Below, piece after piece: positions 29,317 to 37,068 of a stretch of 64,000 bases of DNA. Position 1 is the stretch's first letter. Every line of letters begins with the position of its first letter. Origin of the DNA: Streptomyces maremycinicus (lineage in GTDB: Bacteria; Actinomycetota; Actinomycetes; Streptomycetales; Streptomycetaceae); contig NZ_BBYG01000009.1 of NCBI RefSeq assembly GCF_001184025.1, positions 310,001 to 374,000 on the forward strand, written 5' to 3'. The position numbers and the translations under genes were made by a program. The notes under the pieces are model-generated. The model had not been told where the DNA came from. It saw nothing but the letters and a program-made list of their open reading frames with translations, and did no database searches.

Positions 29317-31908
29317 GTGACTCCCCCGAAGAAGAAGGCCACCGCGAAGAAAGCAGTGCCCAAGAAGGCGGCGGCCGAGAAGGCGGCGAGCAAGAAAGCG
29401 GCGAGCAAGAAGGCCAAGAAGAACTCGGCGACGGGAGTGACGGAGCCGGTGGCGGCAGCAGCCTCCACGGCGGAGCCGGAGACTGCCGCAGCCACGACGG
29501 CGGAGCCGGAGACTGCGGCAGCCGGGGCCGGGGAGCCGGAGACTGCCGCAGCCGGGGCCGGGGAGGTCGTCGCGGCGGAGTCGGTGCGGCTCCCCGCGGA
29601 CCCCGCTCCCGCTCCTGCTCCCGCTCCTGCTCCCGACCCCACTCCCACCGCCGACGCCACTCCCACCGCCGACCTCACACCGGTGCCGGACCCCGTACCG
29701 GACCCCGGTGCGGGCCTCCTCTTCGACCCCGCCGTCGCTCCCGCCGACCGTGAGCGGCTGCTGCACGGTACGCATCACGACCCGCACTCCGTGCTCGGTG
29801 CGCACCCGGTGCCCGGCGGGATCGTCTTCCGGGCGCTGCGCCCGTACGCGCGGTCCGTCACGGTGCTGGCGGGCGAGCTGCGCGTCGAGCTCCACGACGA
29901 CGGCGACGGCTTCTTCTCCGGCCTGGCGCCTCTGCGTCAGGCCCCGGAACACCGGCTCCTGGTGACGTACGAGGGCACCACCCTGGAGACCGAGGACGCC
30001 TACCGCTTCCTGCCGACGCTGGGCGATCTGGACCTGCACCTGCTCGGCGAGGGCCGGCACGAGCAGCTGTGGACGGTGCTGGGCGCGCGGCCGACGACCC
30101 ACCAGGGGGTGAACGGCACCGCCTTCTCCGTGTGGGCGCCGAACGCGCGCGGGGTGCGGCTGGCCGGCACCTTCAACTTCTGGGACGGCACCGGGTACCC
30201 CATGCGGTCGCTGGGCTCGTCCGGGGTCTGGGAGCTGTTCGTGCCCGGGATCGGCGAGGGCGAACTGTACAAGTTCGACATCACCCGCCCCGACGGCTCG
30301 CACACCCTGCGCGCCGACCCGATGGCCCGGCGCACCGAGGTGCCGCCCGCGACCTCGTCGATCGTGCACGCCTCGCGGTACGAGTGGGGCGACGGGGAGT
30401 GGCTCGCCCGGCGGGCCGAGATACCCGTGCACGAGGCGCCGTTCTCCGTGTACGAGATCCATCTGGCCTCCTGGCGACCCGGGCTGACCTATCGTCAGCT
30501 GGCCGAGCAACTGCCCGCGTACGTCCGGGACCTGGGATTCACGCATGTCGAGCTGATGCCGGTCGCCGAGCATCCCTTCGGTGGCTCGTGGGGCTACCAG
30601 GTCACCGGTTTCTACGCGCCCACGGCCCGCCTCGGCACTCCCGACGACTTCAAGTACCTGGTGGACGCGTTGCACCGGGCCGGCATCGGCGTCCTGATGG
30701 ACTGGGTGCCGGCGCACTTCCCGCGCGACGAGTGGGCCCTCGCGGAGTTCGACGGTCGTCCGCTGTACGAGCACGAGGACCCGCTGCGGGCCGCGCATCC
30801 CGACTGGGGGACGCTGGAGTTCGACTTCGGCCGGCGCGAGGTGCGCAACTTCCTGGTGGCCAACGCGGTCTACTGGTGCGAGGAGTTCCACATCGACGGG
30901 CTGCGCGTGGACGCCGTCGCCTCGATGCTGTACCTGGACTACTCGCGCGAGCCGGGCCAGTGGACCCCGAACGAGCACGGGGGCCGGGAGAACCTGGACG
31001 CGGTGGCGTTCCTCCAGGAGATGAACGCCACGGTCTACCGCCGCAGCCCCGGGGTCGTCACGATCGCGGAGGAGTCCACGGCCTGGGACGGTGTCACGCG
31101 GGCCACCCATCATCCGGGCCCGAGCGGCTTCGGCGGGCTCGGCTTCGGGCTGAAGTGGAACATGGGCTGGATGCACGACTCGCTGGAGTACATGAGCCAT
31201 GAGCCGGTGCACCGGAAGTACCACCACCACGAGATGACGTTCTCGCTGGTGTACGCCTGGAGCGAGAACTACGTCCTGCCCATCTCCCACGACGAGGTCG
31301 TGCACGGGAAGCGCTCGCTGGTGTCGAAGATGCCCGGCGACTGGTGGCAGCAGCGCGCCGCCCTGCGCGCCTATCTGGCGTTCATGTGGGCCCATCCGGG
31401 CAAGCAACTGCTCTTCATGGGGCAGGAGTTCGCCCAGGGAGCGGAGTGGTCCGAGGCGCACGGCCCCGACTGGTGGCTGCTGGACCCGGCGTACAGCGCC
31501 GAGGCCGACCACCGGGGGGTCCGGGACCTGGTCCGCGATCTGAACACCGTCTACCGCGCGGCGCCGGCGCTCTGGCAGCGGGACACCGACCCCGCCGGTT
31601 TCCAGTGGGTGGCCGGGGACGCGGCCGAGGACAACGTCTTCGCCTTCCTGCGGTACGACGCCGAGGGCGCCCCGCTGTTGTCGGTCTCCAACCTGTCCCC
31701 GGTCGTGCGCCACGACTACCGCGTCGGTGCGCCGGACGACGTCCCGGCCTGGCACGAGGTCCTCAACACCGACGCGGCCGGGTACGGCGGCAGCGGTGTC
31801 GCGCATCCCGACCCGGTCAAGCCGGAGCCGCAGGGCCATCACGGCCGTCCGGCGAGCATCCGGCTGACCCTGCCGCCACTCGCGACGGTGTGGCTGCGGC
31901 CTGCGTGA
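29317..31908 (+). CDS. glgB: 1,4-alpha-glucan branching enzyme with Lys-rich N-terminal extension
   Basis: 863 residues from GTG 29317 with GAGGAGG 8 bases upstream. Residues 1-40 are Lys/Ala-rich ([18 protein letters not shown] and similar), like a histone H1 tail. Residues about 45-90 hold [12 protein letters not shown] repeats and 95-125 are Pro/Ala/Thr-rich. The canonical enzyme follows: an N1 domain, CBM48 (near [21 protein letters not shown]) and GH13_9 with the nucleophile in [14 protein letters not shown] near 30905, acid/base in TIAEESTAW near 31065 and [13 protein letters not shown] near 31290. It adds alpha-1,6 branches to GlgE-made glucan. The extension makes it about 130 residues longer than E. 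coli GlgB. Confidence 0.96.
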   Translation: MTPPKKKATAKKAVPKKAAAEKAASKKAASKKAKKNSATGVTEPVAAAASTAEPETAAATTAEPETAAAGAGEPETAAAGAGEVVAAESVRLPADPAPAPAPAPAPDPTPTADATPTADLTPVPDPVPDPGAGLLFDPAVAPADRERLLHGTHHDPHSVLGAHPVPGGIVFRALRPYARSVTVLAGELRVELHDDGDGFFSGLAPLRQAPEHRLLVTYEGTTLETEDAYRFLPTLGDLDLHLLGEGRHEQLWTVLGARPTTHQGVNGTAFSVWAPNARGVRLAGTFNFWDGTGYPMRSLGSSGVWELFVPGIGEGELYKFDITRPDGSHTLRADPMARRTEVPPATSSIVHASRYEWGDGEWLARRAEIPVHEAPFSVYEIHLASWRPGLTYRQLAEQLPAYVRDLGFTHVELMPVAEHPFGGSWGYQVTGFYAPTARLGTPDDFKYLVDALHRAGIGVLMDWVPAHFPRDEWALAEFDGRPLYEHEDPLRAAHPDWGTLEFDFGRREVRNFLVANAVYWCEEFHIDGLRVDAVASMLYLDYSREPGQWTPNEHGGRENLDAVAFLQEMNATVYRRSPGVVTIAEESTAWDGVTRATHHPGPSGFGGLGFGLKWNMGWMHDSLEYMSHEPVHRKYHHHEMTFSLVYAWSENYVLPISHDEVVHGKRSLVSKMPGDWWQQRAALRAYLAFMWAHPGKQLLFMGQEFAQGAEWSEAHGPDWWLLDPAYSAEADHRGVRDLVRDLNTVYRAAPALWQRDTDPAGFQWVAGDAAEDNVFAFLRYDAEGAPLLSVSNLSPVVRHDYRVGAPDDVPAWHEVLNTDAAGYGGSGVAHPDPVKPEPQGHHGRPASIRLTLPPLATVWLRPA

Positions 31909-31909
31909 G

Positions 31910-31959
31910 GCATCGGCGGGCCCCGCCCGGGGGCGCCCCCGGGCGGGGCCCGCCGATGC
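31910..31959. terminator. Perfect 50-bp palindrome between glgB and the HelD-like gene
   Basis: Two exactly complementary 25-base arms (31910-31934 and 31935-31959) with no spacer. It begins 1 base after the glgB stop codon and ends 4 bases before the convergent HelD-like stop. It is almost certainly a shared bidirectional terminator. It is unusually long and perfect and could extrude as a cruciform. Confidence 0.85.
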
Positions 31960-31963
31960 CGCG

Positions 31964-34228
31964 TCACGCCGCAGGACCGCCGAGGACCGCGGCCAGCGCC
32001 TTCGGCAGGGGCCTGCCGTGCACCACTCCCAGTCGCTGCGTCGCCCGGGTCAGCGCCACGTACAGGTCGCTGGTGCCGTACCGCGCGGGCTCCACCACCA
32101 GCACGGAGTCGAACTCCAGGCCCTTGGACTGACGGGGGTCGAGCAGGACGACGCTCCGGGTCAGGTCCGGCTCGGCGCCCGCCGTCACCCCGTCCAGCCG
32201 GGCCGCCAGCTTCCGGTGCAGGTCGCGCGGGGCGATGACGGCGAGCCTGCCCTCGGCCGGGGTGAGTTCCCCGACGGCCTCGGCGACCGCGCCGGGGAGG
32301 TCGTCGGTGGCACGCGCCCAGGGCCGTACGCCGGTCGAGCGCACCGAACTCGGCGGCTCGAAGCCGGGGTGCTCCGCGCGGACCACCGCCGCGGCCACGT
32401 CCATGATCTCGGCCGGGGTGCGGTAGTTGACGCCGAGCCTGGTGTGCTCCCAGCGGTCCTCGACGTACGGCCTCAGGATCCTGTCCCAGGAGCCCACGCC
32501 GGCCGCCTCGGCGGTCTGCGCCGGGTCGCCGACCAGGGTCATCGAGCGGGTAGGGCTGCGCCGCATCAGCAGCCGCCAGGCCATCGGCGACAGCTCCTGC
32601 GCCTCGTCGACGATGATGTGCCCGAACGCCCAGGTGCGGTCCGCGGCCGCGCGTTCGGCGGCGCTGCGGTGGTCGTCCTCCTCGTGGCGTTCGGCGAAGC
32701 GTTCGGCGTCGATGATGTCGTGCGCGGACAGGACTTCCGAGTCCTCCTCGTCCTTGTCGTCGAACTCGTAGGTGCGGGAGGCGTACGAGACGTCCAGGAC
32801 GCCCTGCGCGTAGGCCACCTGGGTCTCCCGCTCGCGGTCCGCGCGGGCCCGGGCCACCCGGTCGTCCTCGCCGAGCAGTTCGGCCGCCTCGTCGAGCAGC
32901 GGTACGTCCGCCACGGTCCACGCCCGGGTCACCGGGCGGCGGATGGCGGCGGCGTCGTCGTCGGAGACGTAGCCCACGGGGTCGGCGAGGAAGTCGGCGA
33001 CCAGCCGCTGCGGGGTCAGGCGCGGCCACAGCTGGTCGATGGCGGCCCAGACCTCGGGGTTCTCGGCGAGTTCGTCGCGGATCTGGGTGATGTCGCTCGG
33101 GTCGAGCAGGTTCGAGCCGTCGTAGGGGTCCGTGCCGATGCGTTCGGCGACCATGTCGGTGAGCGTGTTGAGGATGTGGCCCTCGAAGATCTCGCGGGCC
33201 GCGTTGTGCGGCATCCGGACGGCCCGGGTGCGCTCGCGGGCCATGTTCACCAGGCCGTCGTCGAGCATCAGGACCTCGCGGTCGTGCGTGATCGCGATCA
33301 CCGGATCGGGCAGCGCCTGCCAGTCGCGGACGACGTCGGCGAGCACGTCCGCCATGTCGGCGCGGCCCTTCACGGCCGCCGCCGCGCGGGTGTCGGCCGC
33401 CGTCGCCCTCACACCGGGGAAGAGTTCGCCGACCGTCGCCAGCAGCACACCGGTCTCGCCCAGCGCGGGCAGCACCTCGCCGATGTAGCCGAGGAAGGCG
33501 GGGTTGGGGCCGACGATCAGGACGGCCCTCTTGGCGAGCAGTTCCCGGTGTTCGTAGAGGAGGTAGGCGGCGCGGTGCAGGGCGACGGCCGTCTTGCCGG
33601 TGCCCGGGCCGCCCTCGACCACCAGCACCCCTCGGTGGGGCGCCCGGATGATCTCGTCCTGCTCGGCCTGGATGGTCTGCACGATGTCGCTCATCCGGCC
33701 GGTGCGCGCGGAGTCGAGCGCGGCGAGCAGGACGGCGTCGCCGGTCGGGTCCTCGTAGCCGGTGCGGGTGGCGTCGCCGAGGTCGAGGATCTCGTCGTGC
33801 AGGGCGGTGACCCGGCGGCCCTCGGTGGTGAGGTGCCGGCGCCGGCGCAGCCCCATCGGGGTGTGGCCGGTGGCCAGGTAGAAGGGGCGGGCGACGTCGG
33901 CGCGCCAGTCGATGAGGACCGGGGTGCGCTCGGCGTCCTCGGCGCGCAGTCCGATGCGTCCGATGTGGTGGTCGGTGCCGGAGGTGAGGTCGATTCGGCC
34001 GAAGCAGAGGGAGCCGTCCACCGCGTTCAGCGCGGCGAGCAGCCCGGAGCGCTCGGCGACCAGGATGTCCCGCTCGAGCCGGGCCTGCATGGGCGTGTTG
34101 CCCTGGGCCAGCGCGTCGGTGACGGCGCCCTCGGTGTCGCCGCGCAGGGCGTCCACCCGCGCGTACAGGCCGTCGATGAATTCCTGCTCGCAGCGCAATT
34201 CATTATCCGGAAAGTCGGCGTTTGACAA
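31964..34228 (-). CDS. HelD-like RNA polymerase-associated ATPase (UvrD/Rep superfamily)
   Basis: About 754 residues from TTG 34228, which has GGGAG 5 bases upstream; ATG 34246 and GTG 34234 are in-frame alternatives. The N-terminus (about residues 1-60) looks like the coiled-coil arm of HelD proteins. It is followed by a superfamily 1 ATPase split by insertions: Walker A VVEGGPGTGKTAVALHRAAY near 33595, motif II HIIVDEAQELSPMAWRLL near 32610, GDPAQTAEAAG near 32520 and C-terminal VALTRATQRLGVVHG near 32040. HelD proteins bind RNA polymerase and recycle stalled or inactive complexes; some relatives (HelR) protect against rifamycins. I cannot tell which class this is. It has its own upstream region, separated by a terminator from trxA. 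Confidence 0.85.
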   Translation of the reverse strand: MSNADFPDNELRCEQEFIDGLYARVDALRGDTEGAVTDALAQGNTPMQARLERDILVAERSGLLAALNAVDGSLCFGRIDLTSGTDHHIGRIGLRAEDAERTPVLIDWRADVARPFYLATGHTPMGLRRRRHLTTEGRRVTALHDEILDLGDATRTGYEDPTGDAVLLAALDSARTGRMSDIVQTIQAEQDEIIRAPHRGVLVVEGGPGTGKTAVALHRAAYLLYEHRELLAKRAVLIVGPNPAFLGYIGEVLPALGETGVLLATVGELFPGVRATAADTRAAAAVKGRADMADVLADVVRDWQALPDPVIAITHDREVLMLDDGLVNMARERTRAVRMPHNAAREIFEGHILNTLTDMVAERIGTDPYDGSNLLDPSDITQIRDELAENPEVWAAIDQLWPRLTPQRLVADFLADPVGYVSDDDAAAIRRPVTRAWTVADVPLLDEAAELLGEDDRVARARADRERETQVAYAQGVLDVSYASRTYEFDDKDEEDSEVLSAHDIIDAERFAERHEEDDHRSAAERAAADRTWAFGHIIVDEAQELSPMAWRLLMRRSPTRSMTLVGDPAQTAEAAGVGSWDRILRPYVEDRWEHTRLGVNYRTPAEIMDVAAAVVRAEHPGFEPPSSVRSTGVRPWARATDDLPGAVAEAVGELTPAEGRLAVIAPRDLHRKLAARLDGVTAGAEPDLTRSVVLLDPRQSKGLEFDSVLVVEPARYGTSDLYVALTRATQRLGVVHGRPLPKALAAVLGGPAA

Positions 34229-34270
34229 TTCCACTCCCGCCCGCATATACTGTGCTCACTGAGCTTCTTT

Positions 34271-34294
34271 GCGACTCCATTCATGCGAAGTCGC
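34271..34294. promoter_or_regulatory. Dyad upstream of the HelD-like gene
   Basis: GCGACT (34271-34276) and AGTCGC (34289-34294) face each other across 12 bases, with near symmetry outside. The element lies between the trxA terminator and the HelD-like start, in an AT-rich 87-bp gap where the promoter must be. It may be an operator. It does not look like the rifamycin-associated element as I remember it. Confidence 0.4.
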
Positions 34295-34315
34295 GAATCA
34301 TCGAATATACGCAGA

Positions 34316-34349
34316 GAAATCCCCCGAGCGCAATTGCTCGGGGGATTTC
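34316..34349 (-). terminator. Intrinsic terminator of the merR-trxA unit
   Basis: A perfect 14-bp stem, GAAATCCCCCGAGC (34316-34329) with its complement (34336-34349), loop GCAATT. It lies 45 bases after the trxA stop on the minus strand, insulating the HelD-like gene downstream. Confidence 0.85.
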
Positions 34350-34393
34350 TTCGTGGTGCGCCGTCTCTCCGCCCGGGTCAGTTCACCGCCCGC

Positions 34394-34738
34394 TCACCGG
34401 ACGTCGTCCAGGGCCTCGTCCAGCTCCGCCAGCAGCCGGCGCTTGGGCCGGGCGCCCACCATCGACCTCACGGGCTCGCCGGCCCGGAACACCATGAAGG
34501 TCGGCATCGACAGCACCTTGTAGGCGTGGGTGGTCTCCGGGTTGGTGTCCACGTCCAGCTGCACCACCTTCAGCCGCTCGCCCTCCTCGGCGGCGAGCGC
34601 GGTGAGCACCGGCCCCATCTGCCGGCACGGCGGACACCAGTCGGCGGTGAACTCCACCAGCACCGGCAGGTCCGCCCCCAGCACCTCCGCCCCGAAGTCC
34701 GCGTCCGTCACCTCGGCCACCCCGTCCGCTCTGATCAC
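34394..34738 (-). CDS. trxA: Thioredoxin
   Basis: 114 residues. The start is taken as GTG 34738, which overlaps the merR-frame stop (GTGA) and has GGAG-rich sequence upstream. It is a classical thioredoxin fold with active site WCPPC (Cys35 and Cys38) and the cis-proline segment MPTFMVFRAG at about residues 75-84. It reduces protein disulfides in the cytoplasm with thioredoxin reductase. The active site is CPPC rather than the usual CGPC, which normally changes redox potential. The 4-base overlap ties its translation to the upstream MerR gene, which is frameshifted here. Confidence 0.92.
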   Translation of the reverse strand: MIRADGVAEVTDADFGAEVLGADLPVLVEFTADWCPPCRQMGPVLTALAAEEGERLKVVQLDVDTNPETTHAYKVLSMPTFMVFRAGEPVRSMVGARPKRRLLAELDEALDDVR

Positions 34739-35165
34739 CGCTCCTGCCCTCCCAGTTCGCACCCGGGATCCGGACCCCCCGGAACCCCCGCCTCGGCGGC
34801 CAGCTCGTCGCGCGCCCGTTCGGCCCGCACGAGCTGCCCGGCGACCGTCTCCCGCACCGCCCGCAGCTCCCCGATGAGCGCGCGTCCAGCTCGTCCAGCT
34901 TGCGCCGGTAGACCGCGAGCGAGGCCGGGCAGGAGTCGCCCTGCGGGTGCCCGGCCCGCAGGCACTCCACGAAGGGCCGGGTCTCCTCCAGGTCGAACCC
35001 GAAGTCCTGGAGCGTCCTGATCTGCCGCAACAGCCGCAGATCGCTCTCGTCGTACGTCCGGTACCCGTTGTCGCCGCGCCGTGCGGGCAGCAGCCCGCGC
35101 GACTCGTAGTACCGCAGCGTCCGGGTAGTGGTCCCGGCCCGTGCGGCCAGCTCGCCGATGCGCAT
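34735..35165 (-). pseudogene. MerR-family regulator, apparently frameshifted
   Basis: From ATG 35165 the first about 95 residues are a clear MerR protein: HTH MRIGELAARAGTTTRTLRYY with wing GDNGYRTYDESDLRLL, then FVECLRAGHPQGDSCPASLA and YRRKLDELDAR. There the frame breaks, in a GC-dinucleotide run at 34878-34884. The next frame continues the expected coiled-coil and tail (LIGELRAVRETVAGQLVRA, then CELGGQER) and ends at 34735, overlapping the trxA start by 4 bases. So the gene needs a 2-base deletion or 1-base insertion to read through. Unshifted, the first frame runs out of phase through trxA to 34383. This is either a real mutation or a sequencing error. Gln-Gly-Asp-Ser-Cys and the tail Cys suggest a metal or redox sensor. 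Confidence 0.75.
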
Positions 35166-35179
35166 GTCCACGAACGTAA

Positions 35180-35201
35180 GCCTTGACGTCCGCGTCAAGG
35201 C
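35180..35201. promoter_or_regulatory. MerR-type operator dyad upstream of merR-trxA
   Basis: GCCTTGACG (35180-35188) and CGTCAAGGC (35193-35201) flank TCCG, giving a perfect 9-4-9 dyad 15 bases upstream of the merR start. On the minus strand it contains TTGACG, a good -35. This is the arrangement expected for MerR activators, which bind a dyad within the promoter spacer. Confidence 0.7.
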
Positions 35202-35212
35202 AAGAGCGGCCC

Positions 35213-35725
35213 TCATCGGGGCAGGAGCGGTTTCCGCTCCACCGGGGAGGTGAGCACGATCGACGTCGTGGTGCGCCCGAGGGCGGACACCGCCTCCAGC
35301 ACGTCCTCCAGATGGACGGTGTCCCGGACGGCGACCTTCAGGATCCAGCAGTCCTCGCCCACCACGTGGTGGACCTCGGTGATCTCGGGGCGCTCGATCA
35401 GCTCCAGGGTCCTCGGATGCTTCAGGGTGTAGCCGCCGTGCGGGTCGACCCGGATGAACGCCTGGATTCCGTAGCCGAGGCGGGCGGCGCTGACGTGCGC
35501 GCCGTAGCCGCTGATGATCCCCGCGGCCTCCAGCCGCCGCACCCGTTCGGTCACCGCCGCCGGACTCAGCCGCACCCGGCGGCCCAGCTCGCTGAGCTTG
35601 ATCCGGCCGTCGGTCTGGAGCAGTTCCAGGATCTGCCGGTCCAGCGCGTCGAAGGCCACCGGTGTTCCGTCGGTCGCGGCCCGTGAATGCCGAGGTTCTT
35701 TCGGTACTGCGGCCGGAACTCCCAT
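35213..35725 (-). CDS. Lrp/AsnC-family transcriptional regulator
   Basis: 170 residues from ATG 35725 with GAAGGGG about 6 bases upstream. After about 25 residues comes an AsnC-type winged helix (FDALDRQILELLQTDGRIKL, then GRRVRLSPAAVTERVRRLEAAG), then the RAM ligand-binding domain with ITEVHHVVGEDCWILKVAV and the C-terminal tail. Such regulators bind DNA as dimers or octamers and respond to amino acids. The start lies only 39 bases from that of the divergent epimerase-like gene, a strong sign that it regulates that gene and itself. Confidence 0.92.
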   Translation of the reverse strand: MGVPAAVPKEPRHSRAATDGTPVAFDALDRQILELLQTDGRIKLSELGRRVRLSPAAVTERVRRLEAAGIISGYGAHVSAARLGYGIQAFIRVDPHGGYTLKHPRTLELIERPEITEVHHVVGEDCWILKVAVRDTVHLEDVLEAVSALGRTTTSIVLTSPVERKPLLPR

Positions 35726-35764
35726 GGTTACCCCTTCAGGACACACGTGTACGCCGGGAGAATC

Positions 35765-36691
35765 ATGGTCATGGAAACAACCCAGGAGGGAAAGGCCCGT
35801 GAGGTATTGGTCATCGGCGGAAACCGCTATTTCGGCAAGCGCCTGATCGCCCGCCTGCTGGCCGCCGGGGACCGGGTGACCGTACTGAATCGCGGTTCGT
35901 CCGCGCCGCCGCCGGGCGCGACGCACCTGATCGCCGACCGCGACGACGAGACGGCGCTGGCCTCGGCGCTCGGTCCACGCTCCTTCGACGTCGTCGTCGA
36001 CCAGGTCTGCTACACCCCGCGCCAGGCGGCGATCGCCCGCCGGGTGTTCGCCGGCCGCACCCGCCGGTACGTGCTGACGTCGACGGTCGAGGTCTACGAG
36101 TACGAGGACTCCGTCGCCTTCGTGCGGGAGCGCGACGTCGATCCGCTGGACGTCCGGGTCGATCTCGGACTCCCGTGGGACGAACCGGAGTTCCTCGACG
36201 CCCACTACGGCGAGGGCAAGCGGCAGGCGGAGGCGGTGTTCGCGGCGGAGCCGGCGTTCCCTTACGTGGCCGTCCGCGTCGCCCATGTGCTCGGCGGGGC
36301 GGACGACTTCACGGGACGGCTGGAGCACTACGCGTCCCGCGTGCGCGCCGGTGAGCCGATCACCGTGCCGACGGCGAACCGTCCGGCGACGTACATCCAC
36401 GTCGAGGAGATCGCCGACTTCCTGTTCTGGACGGTGGGCCAGGACTTCACCGGCCCGGTCAACGCGGCCTCGCACGGGACGCTGACCACGGACGAGCTGT
36501 GCGAGGCGGTGGCCGCGCGGGTGCCCGGCGGCCGGGCGGTGTTCCGGGAGGTCGAGGTCGGCGAGGTGTCCCCGCTCTCCTTCCGCCGCTTCTACGGCAT
36601 GGACAACTCCCGTGCCACGCGGCTCGGGTTCACCTTCGGCAACGTCCGGCAGTGGCTGCCGCGCGCGGCCGCGGAATCCCTGGGCCAGTGA
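35765..36691 (+). CDS. NAD-dependent epimerase/dehydratase-like protein (extended SDR)
   Basis: 308 residues from ATG 35765, GGGAG 4 bases upstream; ATG 35771 is the alternative. The N-terminal Rossmann motif reads VLVIGGNRYFGKRL (Gly-Gly-x-x-x-x-Gly). An LTSTVEVYEYE segment and later a HYGEGKRQAE segment stand where the Ser/Tyr-x-x-x-Lys of extended SDR enzymes is found; here the order is Tyr-Gly-Glu-Gly-Lys. The protein resembles CSP41-like or epimerase-type reductases. The substrate is unknown. Divergence from an Lrp gene hints at amino-acid-linked control. Confidence 0.85.
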   Translation: MVMETTQEGKAREVLVIGGNRYFGKRLIARLLAAGDRVTVLNRGSSAPPPGATHLIADRDDETALASALGPRSFDVVVDQVCYTPRQAAIARRVFAGRTRRYVLTSTVEVYEYEDSVAFVRERDVDPLDVRVDLGLPWDEPEFLDAHYGEGKRQAEAVFAAEPAFPYVAVRVAHVLGGADDFTGRLEHYASRVRAGEPITVPTANRPATYIHVEEIADFLFWTVGQDFTGPVNAASHGTLTTDELCEAVAARVPGGRAVFREVEVGEVSPLSFRRFYGMDNSRATRLGFTFGNVRQWLPRAAAESLGQ

Positions 36692-37068
36692 ACTGACATG
36701 CGCCACGGCACCCTTGGAACGGGGACGCCGACCGGGGCCTGAGGCGGTGGGCCGTGGGGCCGGAGGCCGGGGGCCGGAGGCCGTGGGGCCGGAGGCCGAG
36801 CCGCCAGGGGCCGGGGGCCGGCCGAGGGCCGGGGCGGGGCCAGGTCCAGGACCGAGGGCCTGGGGCCGGGGACCAGCCGGGCCGGATACCCGAGCCGAGG
36901 GCCAGCCGGGGCCGGGGACCAAGGGTCAGCCGGGGCCCGGGCCGGGGCCAGGGAGGAAAGGGACCGGGCGGCCGGGCCGTGGGGAAGGGTCGGACGTCCG
37001 GGATGGGTGGCCGGGTGTCCGGCCCCGGTTCAGGCGGGGTCGGACACCCGGAGTGGGGAGGGCCGGGG
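36692..37068. repeat. GC-rich degenerate repeats between epimerase gene and dctA
   Basis: 377 bp between two convergent genes. From about 36740 to 37000 it is dominated by degenerate short units such as GGGGCCGGAGGCC and CCGGGGACCAGGGGC, nearly all G and C. Apparent reading frames here are composition artefacts. No clean terminator stem was picked out, although the region can fold into many hairpins and may stop transcription from both sides. Confidence 0.6.

Noticed and set aside
31910..31959. Phage or plasmid attachment site or origin suggested by the perfect palindrome
   Set aside because: No integrase, relaxase or replication gene nearby. Its position between two convergent stops fits a terminator better.
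34228..34315. Rifamycin-associated element upstream of the HelD-like gene
   Set aside because: No GGGGCTTGC-type inverted repeat was found; only an unrelated GCGACT dyad is present.
34383..35165. A 260-residue MerR protein read without frameshift through trxA
   Set aside because: After residue 95 the frame turns into Gly/Arg-rich nonsense overlapping trxA, while the alternate frame gives the expected MerR tail.
36692..37068. Gly/Pro/Arg-rich coding frame between the epimerase and dctA genes
   Set aside because: Pure low-complexity GC repeat; frames on both strands are equally open and none has a plausible start.
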